Below the pieces are notes generated by a model that worked only from the letters and a program-made list of their open reading frames with translations, searched no databases and was not told the DNA's origin. From Malaya genurostris (taxonomy: Eukaryota; Arthropoda; Insecta; Diptera; Culicidae): a DNA stretch of 64,000 nucleotides. The translations under genes and the position numbers were made by a program. Within the stretch, counting starts at the first letter, position 1; every line of letters starts with the position of its first letter. Positions 37,401 to 48,434 of the stretch are shown here, piece by piece. The stretch lies in NCBI RefSeq assembly GCF_030247185.1, contig NC_080572.1:236407336-236471335 (forward strand). Reading direction: 5' to 3'.

Positions 37401-40189
37401 TTTTGATTTGATTTTGATTTGATTTTGATTTGATTTTGATTTGATTTTGATTTGATTTTGATTTGATTTTGATTTGATTTTGATTTGATTTTGATTTGAT
37501 TTTGATTTGATTTTGATTTGATTTTGATTTGATTTTGATTTGATTTTGATTTGATTTTGATTTGATTTTGATTTGATTTTGATTTGATTTTGATTTGATT
37601 TTGATTTGATTTTGATTTGATTTTGATTTGATTTTGATTTGATTTTGATTTGATTTTGATTTGATTTTGATTTGATTTTGATTTGATTTTGATTTGATTT
37701 TGATTTGATTTTGATTTGATTTTGATTTGATTTTGATTTGATTTTGATTTGATTTTGATTTGATTTTGATTTGATTTTGATTTGATTTTGATTTGATTTT
37801 GATTTGATTTTGATTTGATTTTGATTTGATTTTGATTTGATTTTGATTTGATTTTGATTTGATTTTGATTTGATTTTGATTTGATTTTGATTTGATTTTG
37901 ATTTGATTTTGATTTGATTTTGATTTGATTTTGATTTGATTTTGATTTGATTTTGATTTGATTTTGATTTGATTTTGATTTGATTTTGATTTGATTTTGA
38001 TTTGATTTTGATTTGATTTTGATTTGATTTTGATTTGATTTTGATTTGATTTTGATTTGATTTTGATTTGATTTTGATTTGATTTTGATTTGATTTTGAT
38101 TTGATTTTGATTTGATTTTGATTTGATTTTGATTTGATTTTGATTTGATTTTGATTTGATTTTGATTTGATTTTGATTTGATTTTGATTTGATTTTGATT
38201 TGATTTTGATTTGATTTTGATTTGATTTTGATTTGATTTTGATTTGATTTTGATTTGATTTTGATTTGATTTTGATTTGATTTTGATTTGATTTTGATTT
38301 GATTTTGATTTGATTTTGATTTGATTTTGATTTGATTTTGATTTGATTTTGATTTGATTTTGATTTGATTTTGATTTGATTTTGATTTGATTTTGATTTG
38401 ATTTTGATTTGATTTTGATTTGATTTTGATTTGATTTTGATTTGATTTTGATTTGATTTTGATTTGATTTTGATTTGATTTTGATTTGATTTTGATTTGA
38501 TTTTGATTTGATTTTGATTTGATTTTGATTTGATTTTGATTTGATTTTGATTTGATTTTGATTTGATTTTGATTTGATTTTGATTTGATTTTGATTTGAT
38601 TTTGATTTGATTTTGATTTGATTTTGATTTGATTTTGATTTGATTTTGATTTGATTTTGATTTGATTTTGATTTGATTTTGATTTGATTTTGATTTGATT
38701 TTGATTTGATTTTGATTTGATTTTGATTTGATTTTGATTTGATTTTGATTTGATTTTGATTTGATTTTGATTTGATTTTGATTTGATTTTGATTTGATTT
38801 TGATTTGATTTTGATTTGATTTTGATTTGATTTTGATTTGATTTTGATTTGATTTTGATTTGATTTTGATTTGATTTTGATTTGATTTTGATTTGATTTT
38901 GATTTGATTTTGATTTGATTTTGATTTGATTTTGATTTGATTTTGATTTGATTTTGATTTGATTTTGATTTGATTTTGATTTGATTTTGATTTGATTTTG
39001 ATTTGATTTTGATTTGATTTTGATTTGATTTTGATTTGATTTTGATTTGATTTTGATTTGATTTTGATTTGATTTTGATTTGATTTTGATTTGATTTTGA
39101 TTTGATTTTGATTTGATTTTGATTTGATTTTGATTTGATTTTGATTTGATTTTGATTTGATTTTGATTTGATTTTGATTTGATTTTGATTTGATTTTGAT
39201 TTGATTTTGATTTGATTTTGATTTGATTTTGATTTGATTTTGATTTGATTTTGATTTGATTTTGATTTGATTTTGATTTGATTTTGATTTGATTTTGATT
39301 TGATTTTGATTTGATTTTGATTTGATTTTGATTTGATTTTGATTTGATTTTGATTTGATTTTGATTTGATTTTGATTTGATTTTGATTTGATTTTGATTT
39401 GATTTTGATTTGATTTTGATTTGATTTTGATTTGATTTTGATTTGATTTTGATTTGATTTTGATTTGATTTTGATTTGATTTTGATTTGATTTTGATTTG
39501 ATTTTGATTTGATTTTGATTTGATTTTGATTTGATTTTGATTTGATTTTGATTTGATTTTGATTTGATTTTGATTTGATTTTGATTTGATTTTGATTTGA
39601 TTTTGATTTGATTTTGATTTGATTTTGATTTGATTTTGATTTGATTTTGATTTGATTTTGATTTGATTTTGATTTGATTTTGATTTGATTTTGATTTGAT
39701 TTTGATTTGATTTTGATTTGATTTTGATTTGATTTTGATTTGATTTTGATTTGATTTTGATTTGATTTTGATTTGATTTTGATTTGATTTTGATTTGATT
39801 TTGATTTGATTTTGATTTGATTTTGATTTGATTTTGATTTGATTTTGATTTGATTTTGATTTGATTTTGATTTGATTTTGATTTGATTTTGATTTGATTT
39901 TGATTTGATTTTGATTTGATTTTGATTTGATTTTGATTTGATTTTGATTTGATTTTGATTTGATTTTGATTTGATTTTGATTTGATTTTGATTTGATTTT
40001 GATTTGATTTTGATTTGATTTTGATTTGATTTTGATTTGATTTTGATTTGATTTTGATTTGATTTTGATTTGATTTTGATTTGATTTTGATTTGATTTTG
40101 ATTTGATTTTGATTTGATTTTGATTTGATTTTGATTTGATTTTGATTTGATTTTGATTTGATTTTGATTTGATTTTGATTTGATTTTGA
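19411..40189 (+). repeat. Perfect 11-bp satellite, 1,889 units (TTTGATTTTGA)
   Basis: One unit, TTTGATTTTGA (minus strand TCAAAATCAAA), fills 20,779 bp, exactly 1,889 x 11. The register is unchanged from start to end: the 60-base lines beginning 19441, 20101 and 39901 are identical, as expected for a period of 11. I saw no variant unit. On the minus strand the unit has no stop codon in any frame, which gives a meaningless 6,933-codon open frame of an 11-residue Asn/Gln/Ile/Lys/Ser repeat. The true copy number in the animal may differ if the assembler filled the array by consensus. Confidence 0.98.
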
Positions 40190-40310
40190 CATCAAAACTT
40201 ATTGATTTTGAAGCCTAATTGACACGCTCTGTCACCCATCGTTAGATTCCCAAAAGCGACAAAACAGAAAATTTTCACCGATTTGAACACTCGCACGCAT
40301 ATCACCTGCA
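40190..40310 (-). repeat. Inverted 117-bp unit at right border of the satellite
   Basis: On the minus strand this matches the 117-bp units at 17802-18220, including TTTTGTCGCTTTTGGGAATC, GATGGGTGACAGAGCGTGTC and the AAAATCAATAAG segment. At 40201-40211 it contains ATTGATTTTGA, one base different from the satellite unit, 12 bases from the array. Confidence 0.85.
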
Positions 40311-40369
40311 TTATGCAAAATTTATACAATTGTATCATTTGCTCACCCCTTTGTACAATTTTTGCTGAT

Positions 40370-40650
40370 CCTCATCAAAAACGATTCTCTACTCAAATCA
40401 TTTCAGATCGCATCAGTAGTGATTTTTTGAAATTAAAATCTTCTCTGATTTCCTAATTCCATAATCATGATCTTACACGAAATCAAATCACATAAGGATC
40501 AGATGAGTGCGATTATGTGACGACGATTTTTCTTTAGGCTAGGATCAGTAGTGATCAAATCAGTAGTGATTTTTTAAAGTTCAATATCAGTGATCTTAAG
40601 ATCAGCAGTGATCGTCGATCACTGGTGATTTTTGATTTTTGGTGATTTTT
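40370..40650. repeat. GATC-rich subterminal repeat block (right)
   Basis: Mirror of the left block: repeated AGTAGTGATC, GATCAGATGAG, ATCAGTGATC and related motifs up to the right terminus. Confidence 0.6.
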
Positions 40651-40956
40651 CCAGCCCTGCTCATTTTATAAGTTAAGTGTAAATTTTCATGAATTTCATA
40701 TGTTCTACAAGTAGTGATAGCTCAAATGCTTTGCACATGATGCTAGCGTGCAAATTATTTGCAGTGTATTGTTCCCTCGATAAAAGTGCCATAGAGCGGT
40801 GAATACGTTGAGGTGGAAAAAGTTCACAACAATTTATGACTATCTCCTATGCCTAGGACTTGAACGAATATTGAATTAATAGCGAAGATGTCGAGAAGGG
40901 TGAGTCGGAAGGAAGAATAAAAAAACCAGTTGTCAGGTCTTGTCTTAGCTGTAACC

Positions 40957-41855
40957 CAAAGTGATGAGATCAATTCCTCCAAATAAATAATTGAATCACT
41001 AGTACATCTTAGCAGTTCATCAGAAGCCGCTCAGCAGTCTAAAAAGTTTGTACTACTGGGAGTATCATGAAATCAAAATGAACTTGCTCCGATATGAATG
41101 CAACTTTGTACACGTCTTCAGTACGACAAACCAATAGCTTTGTACAGATAGAGAAATCGATTCAATTCAAAACTGATTTTTTTAAAGTAATGCATTTTTC
41201 GCATGCTCGTTCTACGGCCACTTTAAAACGCTGAGTTTTTTTTTAAACAAGGGCTTTTTGTAGATTTTTTTATCGTGACATTACAAATGAACAAGTATTG
41301 ATCCTTGACAGTTCAGCGGTACTGTTTACAAACAAGCTTAAACACAAATCGAAGAACACATCTTAAACAATCATCATTACACTTTGCATCTAGGCACTTT
41401 TATTCAATAAATATCAAAACCAAACCGTATCCAATCGTGAACAAGTGTTTTAAAACTCTATTTAGGCGGCAATGACGACACAAATGAACTGCCGATGAAT
41501 CAAGTTCATCTTTGAGAGCTGCCGGTGCTTTGTTTCGTTTTGCGACCGCAAATTAAAAATTAAGAAAAAGTGCCTGTTAATAACGTGTTCCACAGTGAAA
41601 AGAACTAAAAAGATTGTCCTGTATGCTAGCGATATTTGTATAAATCTGTACAGTGTGAGGCGACTTGCAATTTTCAAATTCAAACGGTGAACCTCTGATT
41701 AACTTTTAAATTGTGAACAAACCATCAACGGCTGTAAAAAAAAAGTTCATTCTGTGCATTTTGTGAGGTTATGTCATGTTCGTGTAAAACCTAATTGCAG
41801 GTCTGGTCATCTCAATCCAGTGCTGGTGATACTGCCAAGACTTTTATTTCACCCT
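40957..41855. other. Intergenic, nothing recognised
   Basis: Unassigned AT-rich DNA. A 73-codon minus-strand ORF (41462-41683) is not recognisable. Confidence 0.4.
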
Positions 41856-42335
41856 CCCACATTATCAGTTTTTGAATTCCGAATCAAATCCGAATCGTCG
41901 AGAAATTTTCATTCAGAATTCCATGTGGAATTCAGTATGCAATCCGAATCAATGCGGAATCTAGTGCAACATCCGATTCTGAATCAATTTCGCTTCCAAC
42001 CGGTTGGTTCGGAAATCTATCGGAATTGAGTGAAAAGCTGAAGACTGAATTGTCGTTTCGTTTTCTTCTTGTTCGTATGCGATTTTGCACTATTTCATGC
42101 TGATTTTCAATTTTTTTAATTAAACAATTTATATAACTGAATATATAAATTGAAATTTTCAAGTTTTTCGGATATACATAACTAGTAAATAACCAGTTTT
42201 TCTAAGCATTCCTTCATACTGTTGAAATTCGCTGGAAATTAATAAATAAAAGGCCTACCTTAGTAGGCATAATCCATTCCTCTAGCTGGAGTGTAATGAA
42301 ATAGCGTAAGTCGCCTAACTTTTACACTAACAGTG
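41856..42335 (+). mobile_element. MITE family A copy 1 (truncated right end)
   Basis: Starts CCCACATTATCAG and shares with 48435-49072 the phrases GAGAAATTTTCATTC, CATGTGGAA, AACCGGTTGGTTCGGAAATC, TGTTGAAATTCGCTGGAAAT, CATTCCTCTAGCTGGAGTGT and ACACTAACA. It stops before the right terminal repeat. Non-coding. Confidence 0.7.
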
Positions 42336-42630
42336 TACCTGTGTGTTACCAAACATGGTATGCAAAGCTTCTTCTCTTAATTTACCAGTATTTTCTTTTC
42401 ATTTACCTGGTCGCAAGACCCATTTTTTTTATTTTTGGATGTACATGCAAGATTGATGAATATCAAATTAAGTCGAACAGAAAAAAAGAAGGAAGAGCGA
42501 TCTTGCAAGACGTGACGTGGCGAAAGAATGACTCCATTTCGTCTGCAAAATTTTGACAGCAGCCGGAATCTTGCCAGGCTTCTGCCGGCTGCCAGAACTT
42601 CGCACAACCGGGTAGCTAAATAAAACAAGT
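42336..42630. other. Spacer with a small repeat fragment
   Basis: 42538-42612 (AGCCGGAATCTTGCCAGG, TTCTGCCGGCTG) matches 51522-51600. Nothing else recognised. Confidence 0.45.
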
Positions 42631-43010
42631 ATTATCAAATCCGAATGAATTCCGAATCATCGAGAAATTTTCATTCGCAATTCCATGTGGAAATCATAAT
42701 GAATTCCGAATAAAATCCAACTCCAGTGTAACAACCGAATCCGAATGAATTTCGCCTTCAACTGGTTGGTTCGAAAATCTATCGGAATTGAGCGAGAAGA
42801 TGCGGACTGAATTGTCAATTCGTTTTCTTCTGATTCTATCTCGACTATGAACGTTTTCGTGCAGGTTATCATTTTATTTCTGAATAAAATATTTAAATAA
42901 CTGAATATATAAGTATAAACCTTCAAGTTTTTCGGATATACTAAACTAGTAAACAACCAGTTCTTTTTAAAATTCTAGTATAAACTGTTGAAATTCGCTG
43001 GAAATTAACT
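42631..43010 (+). mobile_element. MITE family A copy 2 (truncated)
   Basis: From ATTATCAAATCCGAATG to GTTGAAATTCGCTGGAAATT it parallels copy 1. It lacks the CATTCCTCTAGCTGGAG segment and right end. It lies in direct orientation 300 bp after copy 1. Confidence 0.65.
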
Positions 43011-44544
43011 AAAAAAAACCCTACTTAGCTGCAGAAAGAGTGAGCGCGAGAAGCTGGGCTGAGCTGGTGACTGACTAACCAAACGCCATTTTTTCGTTCA
43101 ACAAATCTGGCAGACAGAGGTCCATTGTTGAGCCATTTTCAATATGAGGAGTCGGAGTCACGTTGGACTAGATTTACTGGAGAATTATGGCAGGTTTTAT
43201 CCACTTATTTTTTATTTTAAATGAACAATACATGCACACAGAGAAAAATATTGTAAAAGTAACTAAATTTTGTTTTCTCGAAACGATTTATTATATTATA
43301 TTAGAAAATTTGGTTTAATATAGCAAATATTGTTGCTTGAAACTACAAAACTAGAAATTTGATTTGTCTCAGTGAATTAGTTTATTTCAATAAATATTTT
43401 GTTAAAAATAACAAATATTTGACTTGCGCATTTCTGTCAGTTTCTTAACAAACAATTGCATAGTAAATTTAACATGCAAAATCAGTTTAGAATGAACTAT
43501 CTTTAGATGAAGGTAATCTTTATAGTGCTTTCAATTTATAATCTTGGCAGTTGAAATAAATGATAAGATATTAACCTAAAATGATTTTTATTTCTACTTA
43601 CGTTTTTTGTTTCTTAAAATCCTTTTTATGTTATTAAGCGTAAAATGATTTTTTTCAAAATAATTTGGAGGGGTATTTTTGATACATTTTTTGTCGATTT
43701 ATTTTATTTTGGCAATTCCAGTTACTTACATGTATGAAATTACTATTATTTCCAAACCACAATCATGACTCGATGTCCTTGCAGATCGATCAAAATAGAG
43801 ATATCCTGTAAAGAAAACGTGTTATGTAATAGTATTAAGCCTCTAATATTATTGATTATCAATACTTACGCTTGGGTTGCTGAAATGCCCCACGAAAAAG
43901 AAATGAGCAGATGAAATTAACCTTTTTGAAACACGTACAAACTATTTTGTTTATTCACAGTTGAAAAAGTTTCTCTGGCTTATAAGGAACAAAAGTGACA
44001 CGGTTCATTTCAGCAATAAACTGTGCTGTATCATTATAAAAATTAGATAATATATAAAAGGAATCAAATTTTTTATTAACATTACGATATATTAGAATTG
44101 AATCAACATAGATACTGCCAATAAAATCAACTCAGCTTCTGTTGATAAGCAAAAAATTGGTAGTTTATTACAGCAATGAAATCAGCTGGAACAGCAATTT
44201 TTTCGTTTAGCTAGACCAAAATTTTGATTCACATCAAACAAAGATCTTTGTTGGTGTTGAAGGGGGAAATTGGTTTGAAATAATCATATTCTAAATAGAA
44301 ATTACAATAAATCGAATTTAAAAATCTACTAACTGTTTTGTTCTTTTAAATAAGCTCCATTTTTCTGCGTGTACCTGTAGAATAACAACAAATTTTCTGT
44401 CTACATGAAGATAACACAAAATTTCCACACTATTTTTGTAGGAGTAAAAACAACAACAAGCCCTTCCTGCATACCGAATGATTATTTCGTGCAGTTTGCC
44501 GTTCAACAAACGCTCAACGACCAACGAAATATGATCGTTTGCTG
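43011..44544. other. AT-rich, possible ~1.1-kb element
   Basis: Inverted ends ACACAGAGAAAAAT (about 43236) and ATTTTTCTGCGTGT (about 44371) could bound a non-coding DNA element, but no target duplication is visible. Nothing else recognised. Confidence 0.3.
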
Positions 44545-44702
44545 AGTGGGTCGATAGATTTCCGAACCAACCGGTTGGAGGCGAAATTCATTCGGAATCG
44601 GTTGTTGCACTGGATTCTGCAATGATTAGAATCTCATACTGAATTCCACATGGAATTCTGAATGAATTCCATTTCGGAATTCATTCCGAACTGATCTGGG
44701 TG
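44545..44702 (-). mobile_element. MITE family A fragment upstream of the deaminase gene
   Basis: Inverted fragment: GATAGATTTCCGAACCAACC, GGAGGCGAAATTCATTCGG, CCACATGGAATTCTGAATG and TTCCGAACTGATCTGGG. It ends about 110 bp before the start codon of the gene at 44812, so it probably contributes to that gene's promoter or 5' leader. Confidence 0.65.
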
Positions 44703-44811
44703 CATGCTGTTGTATCGTCTGAATCGTGCTTAAATTTCGGTTGTCAAACCGGCGCAGCTGAAGAATGATAACCAAAACAAAAGAAGGGAAATTCCGGCGC
44801 GGTTTATTTTC

Positions 44812-46403
44812 ATGATGGATTTCTTTCAAAATGTACCTAAAATCGTGAGTTTATATGATTTTTAAATCGTGCGACGCAAATATTGCTTGATTTCTTTTAG
44901 GAATTGCATGCCCATCTCAATGGGTCGCTGAGTAATCGGACATTACTGGAATTAGGTGCTATGAAATATGGCAAAGATAACCCTGGACCATCGAACGATG
45001 AGTGCTTCTACAGGATAACCAACGGACAAAATTTAACATTGAAAGAGTAAGTAAGGCATGTGTTAAGAATTTTGTTAAGACGAGTGTACCGATATTCATC
45101 CTAGACGAGTCGACATTCTTAGTTTTATTAATTAGCGTATAATCAATGAATGAGTTTTATATTGATTGATGTTTTATTTCCAATAAATAAAATGTATGAC
45201 GAGCTTGGCGTTTAAATACGGAGTTGAAATCTCTTTTATTGCATTTTGGATAAAGTTTTGACAATTGTTTCACATCTGGATGTTTCTTATATTGATAAAA
45301 ATTGGTATTTAAAGATCTACTCAGTCAAAAATCACGATTACAGATGCTTCCAGAAGTTCAAATATGCTCACGATTTAACAGATCAACCGGAAACACTTCG
45401 CTATGCAACACGAGCAGTGATCCAGGACTTTGCGGCAGACAATGTCGTTTACTTGGAACTTAGAACAACTCCGAAAAAGACAGTTCATATGAGTAAGAAG
45501 CAATATCTGACAACCGTGCTAGAGACCATCAGGTGAGAAAGGGTTTTACCCTATTCAACATACGATTAAAACAACTGATACCGCTCGATTCCGCAGAACA
45601 GCGCAGAATGAAATTCCGAGCATCACAGTCAAACTGCTTCCCTCGATTGATCGTTCTAAGGGCCTGCAGGAAGCAGAAGAGAATGTTTCTCTGGTGATTG
45701 AACTTTGCCAAGAGTATCCTGACATTATCAAAGGGATGGATCTGAGCGGAGCCCCGTTCGGAACAAGATTTTCCGATTTCGGTAACATCTTAAAAAAGGC
45801 TCAAGCACACAGACTGAAAATGGCCCTGCACTGTGGAGAGTTCGAGGACGATGATGAGATACAGGCCATGCTGGAGTTTGGTACCGATCGTATCGGGCAT
45901 GGTACGTTTATCAAGGGCGTCAATTTACAGAATGCTAAAAAAAGGGGGATTCCGTTTGAATGTTGTCTCACTAGCAATGTCAAGTGCAGTACCGCGAGTT
46001 CCTACGAAGAGCATCATTTCAAGAAACTTTGGGAAGAAGGCTTCGCCGTGTGCATTTGCGTAGGTGTACCTGATAGGGACTCAACCGGAATGCTGCATCA
46101 CTGGTGCAAATCGGTTAAATGATTGTTACAATGTTGCGACAAGGATGCAGTTTTCTGGTTGAGTCGAATATTGGTTTTGATGTAAATAAACTCGATCCAT
46201 TTTCGTAGACGGACGATTTCGGGGTATTCGACACCAGCTTAACGCAGGAGCTACGCACTTGCTCAGAAATATTTGGACTAACTACCCAAGACATTCTCAG
46301 GCTGCAGGAAAACACGATCCGTTACACGTATGCAAACGACGAAGAGAAACATAAACTAACAGAAATATTCAATAATTTCAGAAAGACAATGAAAATCGAC
46401 TAA
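44812..46403 (+). CDS. ADAL: Adenosine deaminase-like protein (MAPDA/ADAL type)
   Basis: Zinc metallohydrolase of the adenosine/AMP deaminase family. The ADAL branch deaminates N6-modified AMP (for example N6-methyl-AMP) to IMP in the cytosol. Exons: 44812-44844, 44901-45046, 45344-45532, 45597-46059, 46209-46403; every intron is GT...AG and the phases join to one 341-codon frame (human ADAL is about 355). All active-site elements are present: HAHLNG (H14, H16), LHCGE (H201, catalytic E204), RIGHG (H224) and TDD (D279, D280). The substrate motif usually written SGDP reads SGAP (173-176). Two in-frame ATGs open the frame; either may be used. It is flanked upstream by a MITE fragment, and AATAAA lies at 46745. 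The only intact-looking gene in the window, with high confidence in family and exons and less in the exact substrate. Confidence 0.93.
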
Positions 46404-47185
46404 GAATTTATATAGATTTTTTATTCCCGCCATCATTCTTTTTTACACATCTGTTTGTTTTCGTTTCGAAATTATATCCTACATTTAGAGTTAGCCTTCA
46501 TGTATGAGTTAAAAATGGTTCGTCGTATTTCACTCAGGTTTGTGCGTTTGAAACCCCCATTTTGAACAGTAAAATGTGGATTTCGTCCAACTTTTTGTGA
46601 TAAGTTCTTTTTTGGAATATAATTCTGAACTGAACCTGAATATGCATACTAAACTCTAACTTTAACCGTGATGAACGACGAACATGCGAATAATATATAA
46701 AAATGTTTTGGAATATTGTAACGCAACCGTTTTCTTCTCGGATGAATAAATGAATGTTTGAATGATTGACCAACTGGCTTTAAATTTAATTGGTTACTAA
46801 TACTGATTCTATCAAAGATACACTGCTGATAAGTTCTGTAAAATTATTCTTTCCGAACGTATCAAAAGTTTAAGAATTTTGGTAAGGTTCCATTGAAAAC
46901 ATTTGGAACGTGTTTGTTTCGCAACGACTAGAGATATTTTGTGCTTCCGGTTCGTTTTTCTAATTTGTTTGACATAAACTGTTGTATTTTTTAATATAAT
47001 TTAATCTATTCAAAATTACAAAATTATAAACCGAGAACAAAAAGCCACTCAAAAACATCGATGTGCCGCTGTTAGAGTCGAATGTCGACGTACCGTCAGA
47101 AGTGGTAGTCTCTGGCAAGCAGCACTGCTATACGCCTGTTTACCATGGTTTCACCATATACAGCAATTGAAGGAAGCGGATTTAG
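46404..47185. other. 3' UTR and intergenic; AATAAA at 46745-46750
   Basis: Downstream of the deaminase stop codon. AATAAA at 46745-46750 is the best polyadenylation candidate on the plus strand. No gene seen beyond it. Confidence 0.45.
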
Positions 47186-47189
47186 GAGC

Positions 47190-47470
47190 ACTTGGCGTGA
47201 TTAGAAAGAAAAGTCATGCGCTCAATACTCGGTGGTAATGAGAAATGGCTCATATGCAAGAATCAGGAGCTGTATTCAGTATAAAAATATGCCAACTTAA
47301 GAAGACTGATAAACACGGTTGATTACAGTATGCTGGACATGTACCAAGAATGTGGATGACCAACGTTATACTAAGTAGCGAACCCGGAAGAGGTTGTCGA
47401 TAGCGAAGCAGACCTAGTACTCACTGAATGTGTGTCGAATGGAGGAGGATGTGCTTATGGTGAAAAGGGA
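47190..47470 (+). pseudogene. Decayed non-LTR retrotransposon C-terminus
   Basis: Translated in shifting frames, this gives ERKVMRSILGG...EKW and then YAGHVPRM, followed by an Arg-rich segment. These match in order the ERKMLRTIFGG and WAGHVVRM motifs of the RTE-like element at 10071-12720. Several frameshifts and stops are present. No reverse transcriptase core remains. Confidence 0.7.
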
Positions 47471-48434
47471 TGTGCACAATAAAAGTAATTGTTGTTTGAT
47501 CGATTAACAGAAACCACATCAACTTAAGACAAATGTACTCCAAAAAATAATACTTTCTCTTGAATTTTTCCCTTTCCATATATTTTGAGGATTCGATTGT
47601 TTACTGAATCTTTTTAGTGTGAGTTGCCTTGTGGATTGCTCCGAACACTGTTACATTCTAAGTTACTTCATTCCAATTAAGAAACTTCTGGTGTGCCTCT
47701 CAACGTATGAGCACGAGTTTCCACCTCCTGTAGTTAGGAACTCAATCGCGAGTTGAGTAGTAACAACGAGAGGCTCATTTCGGGAGTCAGTGAAAGTAAA
47801 GTCATTGGACTATAAACAAAAATTCACATTCCCTTCAGTTCCTCTCGAATTCGCAACCAGCACAGAATGAATGCAAGTTCTTCATCACAACTTACTCTAA
47901 TGTTTTCATGCTTTAACTCTTGAAGGCGCCAGATCGATTTGTTACTTCGTAAATACGAATTTTTAAAGCGTTTCCGGTGAGTAATTTGAAACAACATTGC
48001 ACATTCAAGGGTTAAAAAACCTGAAATGGATACAGGTTTGTTTTATTTTTCAAACAAAGCAAATTTTGTGCAGCAGAGTTGTATTCACACAAAACACTAT
48101 GTGGTGGTGTTACTTTACTATGGGGTGCCTTTTCAAAAGTTATCCTCTGGAAGAATGATGAGTTTTTGGTCGTGGATATCTTTTATTGTATTTATTTTTT
48201 ATTTTTAGTTCTCGCTACTTGCCATTGGAAATATTTTCAGCAATTTATGTTACAATTGTCAGTTGTACAACATAATCATAAATAATTCAAAATTAAAGTT
48301 TTCCTAAATGAATGTTATCAAAGCGGAAAACTCGTGGCGGCGTTTACCTCTCTCGTAACCGCGACGATGGTTTTGAGCTAGTAAGCGGCATTAAATTTTT
48401 GCGTTGGCTACTGAGTATAAAATGTTAACACCTC
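47471..48434. other. Intergenic, nothing recognised
   Basis: Unassigned sequence; ORFs at 48026-48285 are short, hydrophobic and unrecognised. Confidence 0.4.

Larger units (their letters stand above)
17395..40659. mobile_element. hAT-like non-autonomous element carrying a 20.8-kb satellite
   Basis: Starts CAGGGCTGGCAAAATCAC and ends GTGATTTTTCCAGCCCTG, so the termini are inverted with one mismatch in 18. It is flanked by CTCATTTT at 17387-17394 and 40660-40667 (perfect 8 bp). The CAGGG start and 8-bp duplication are hAT hallmarks. Next to each end, about 300 bp is packed with GATC and ACTGATC motifs in both orientations, a likely transposase-binding subterminal region. Further in are 117-bp units in inverted arrangement (17802-18220 and 40190-40310) and the 11-bp array. 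Total length is 23,265 bp; without the array it is 2,486 bp. No transposase is seen. Confidence 0.88.
16690..40948 (+). mobile_element. P-like element copy 2, host of the hAT-like element
   Basis: Left end CTAAGACAAGACCTGTCA, right end TGTCAGGTCTTGTCTTAG, flanked by CTGTAACC at 16682-16689 and 40949-40956 (perfect 8 bp). Without the nested element it would be about 986 bp, similar to the 901-bp copy at 49450-50350. Directly after the left end comes a run of 24 G (16712-16735), then an ATG (16736) opening a short Cys/His-containing peptide that resembles the start of a THAP zinc finger, as found at the N-terminus of P transposases. The rest of the transposase is absent. Confidence 0.8.

Noticed and set aside
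19411..40189. Telomeric or centromeric satellite
   Set aside because: The array sits inside a bounded mobile element with target duplications and has unrelated DNA on both sides, so a telomere is excluded; nothing here indicates a centromere.
19411..40189. CRISPR-like array
   Set aside because: There are no spacers; units are contiguous and identical, in an insect genome.
19394..40195. A 6,933-codon minus-strand open reading frame
   Set aside because: It is the translation of the 11-bp satellite, whose unit has no stop codon in any frame on that strand. There is no promoter, domain or codon bias, so it is not a gene.
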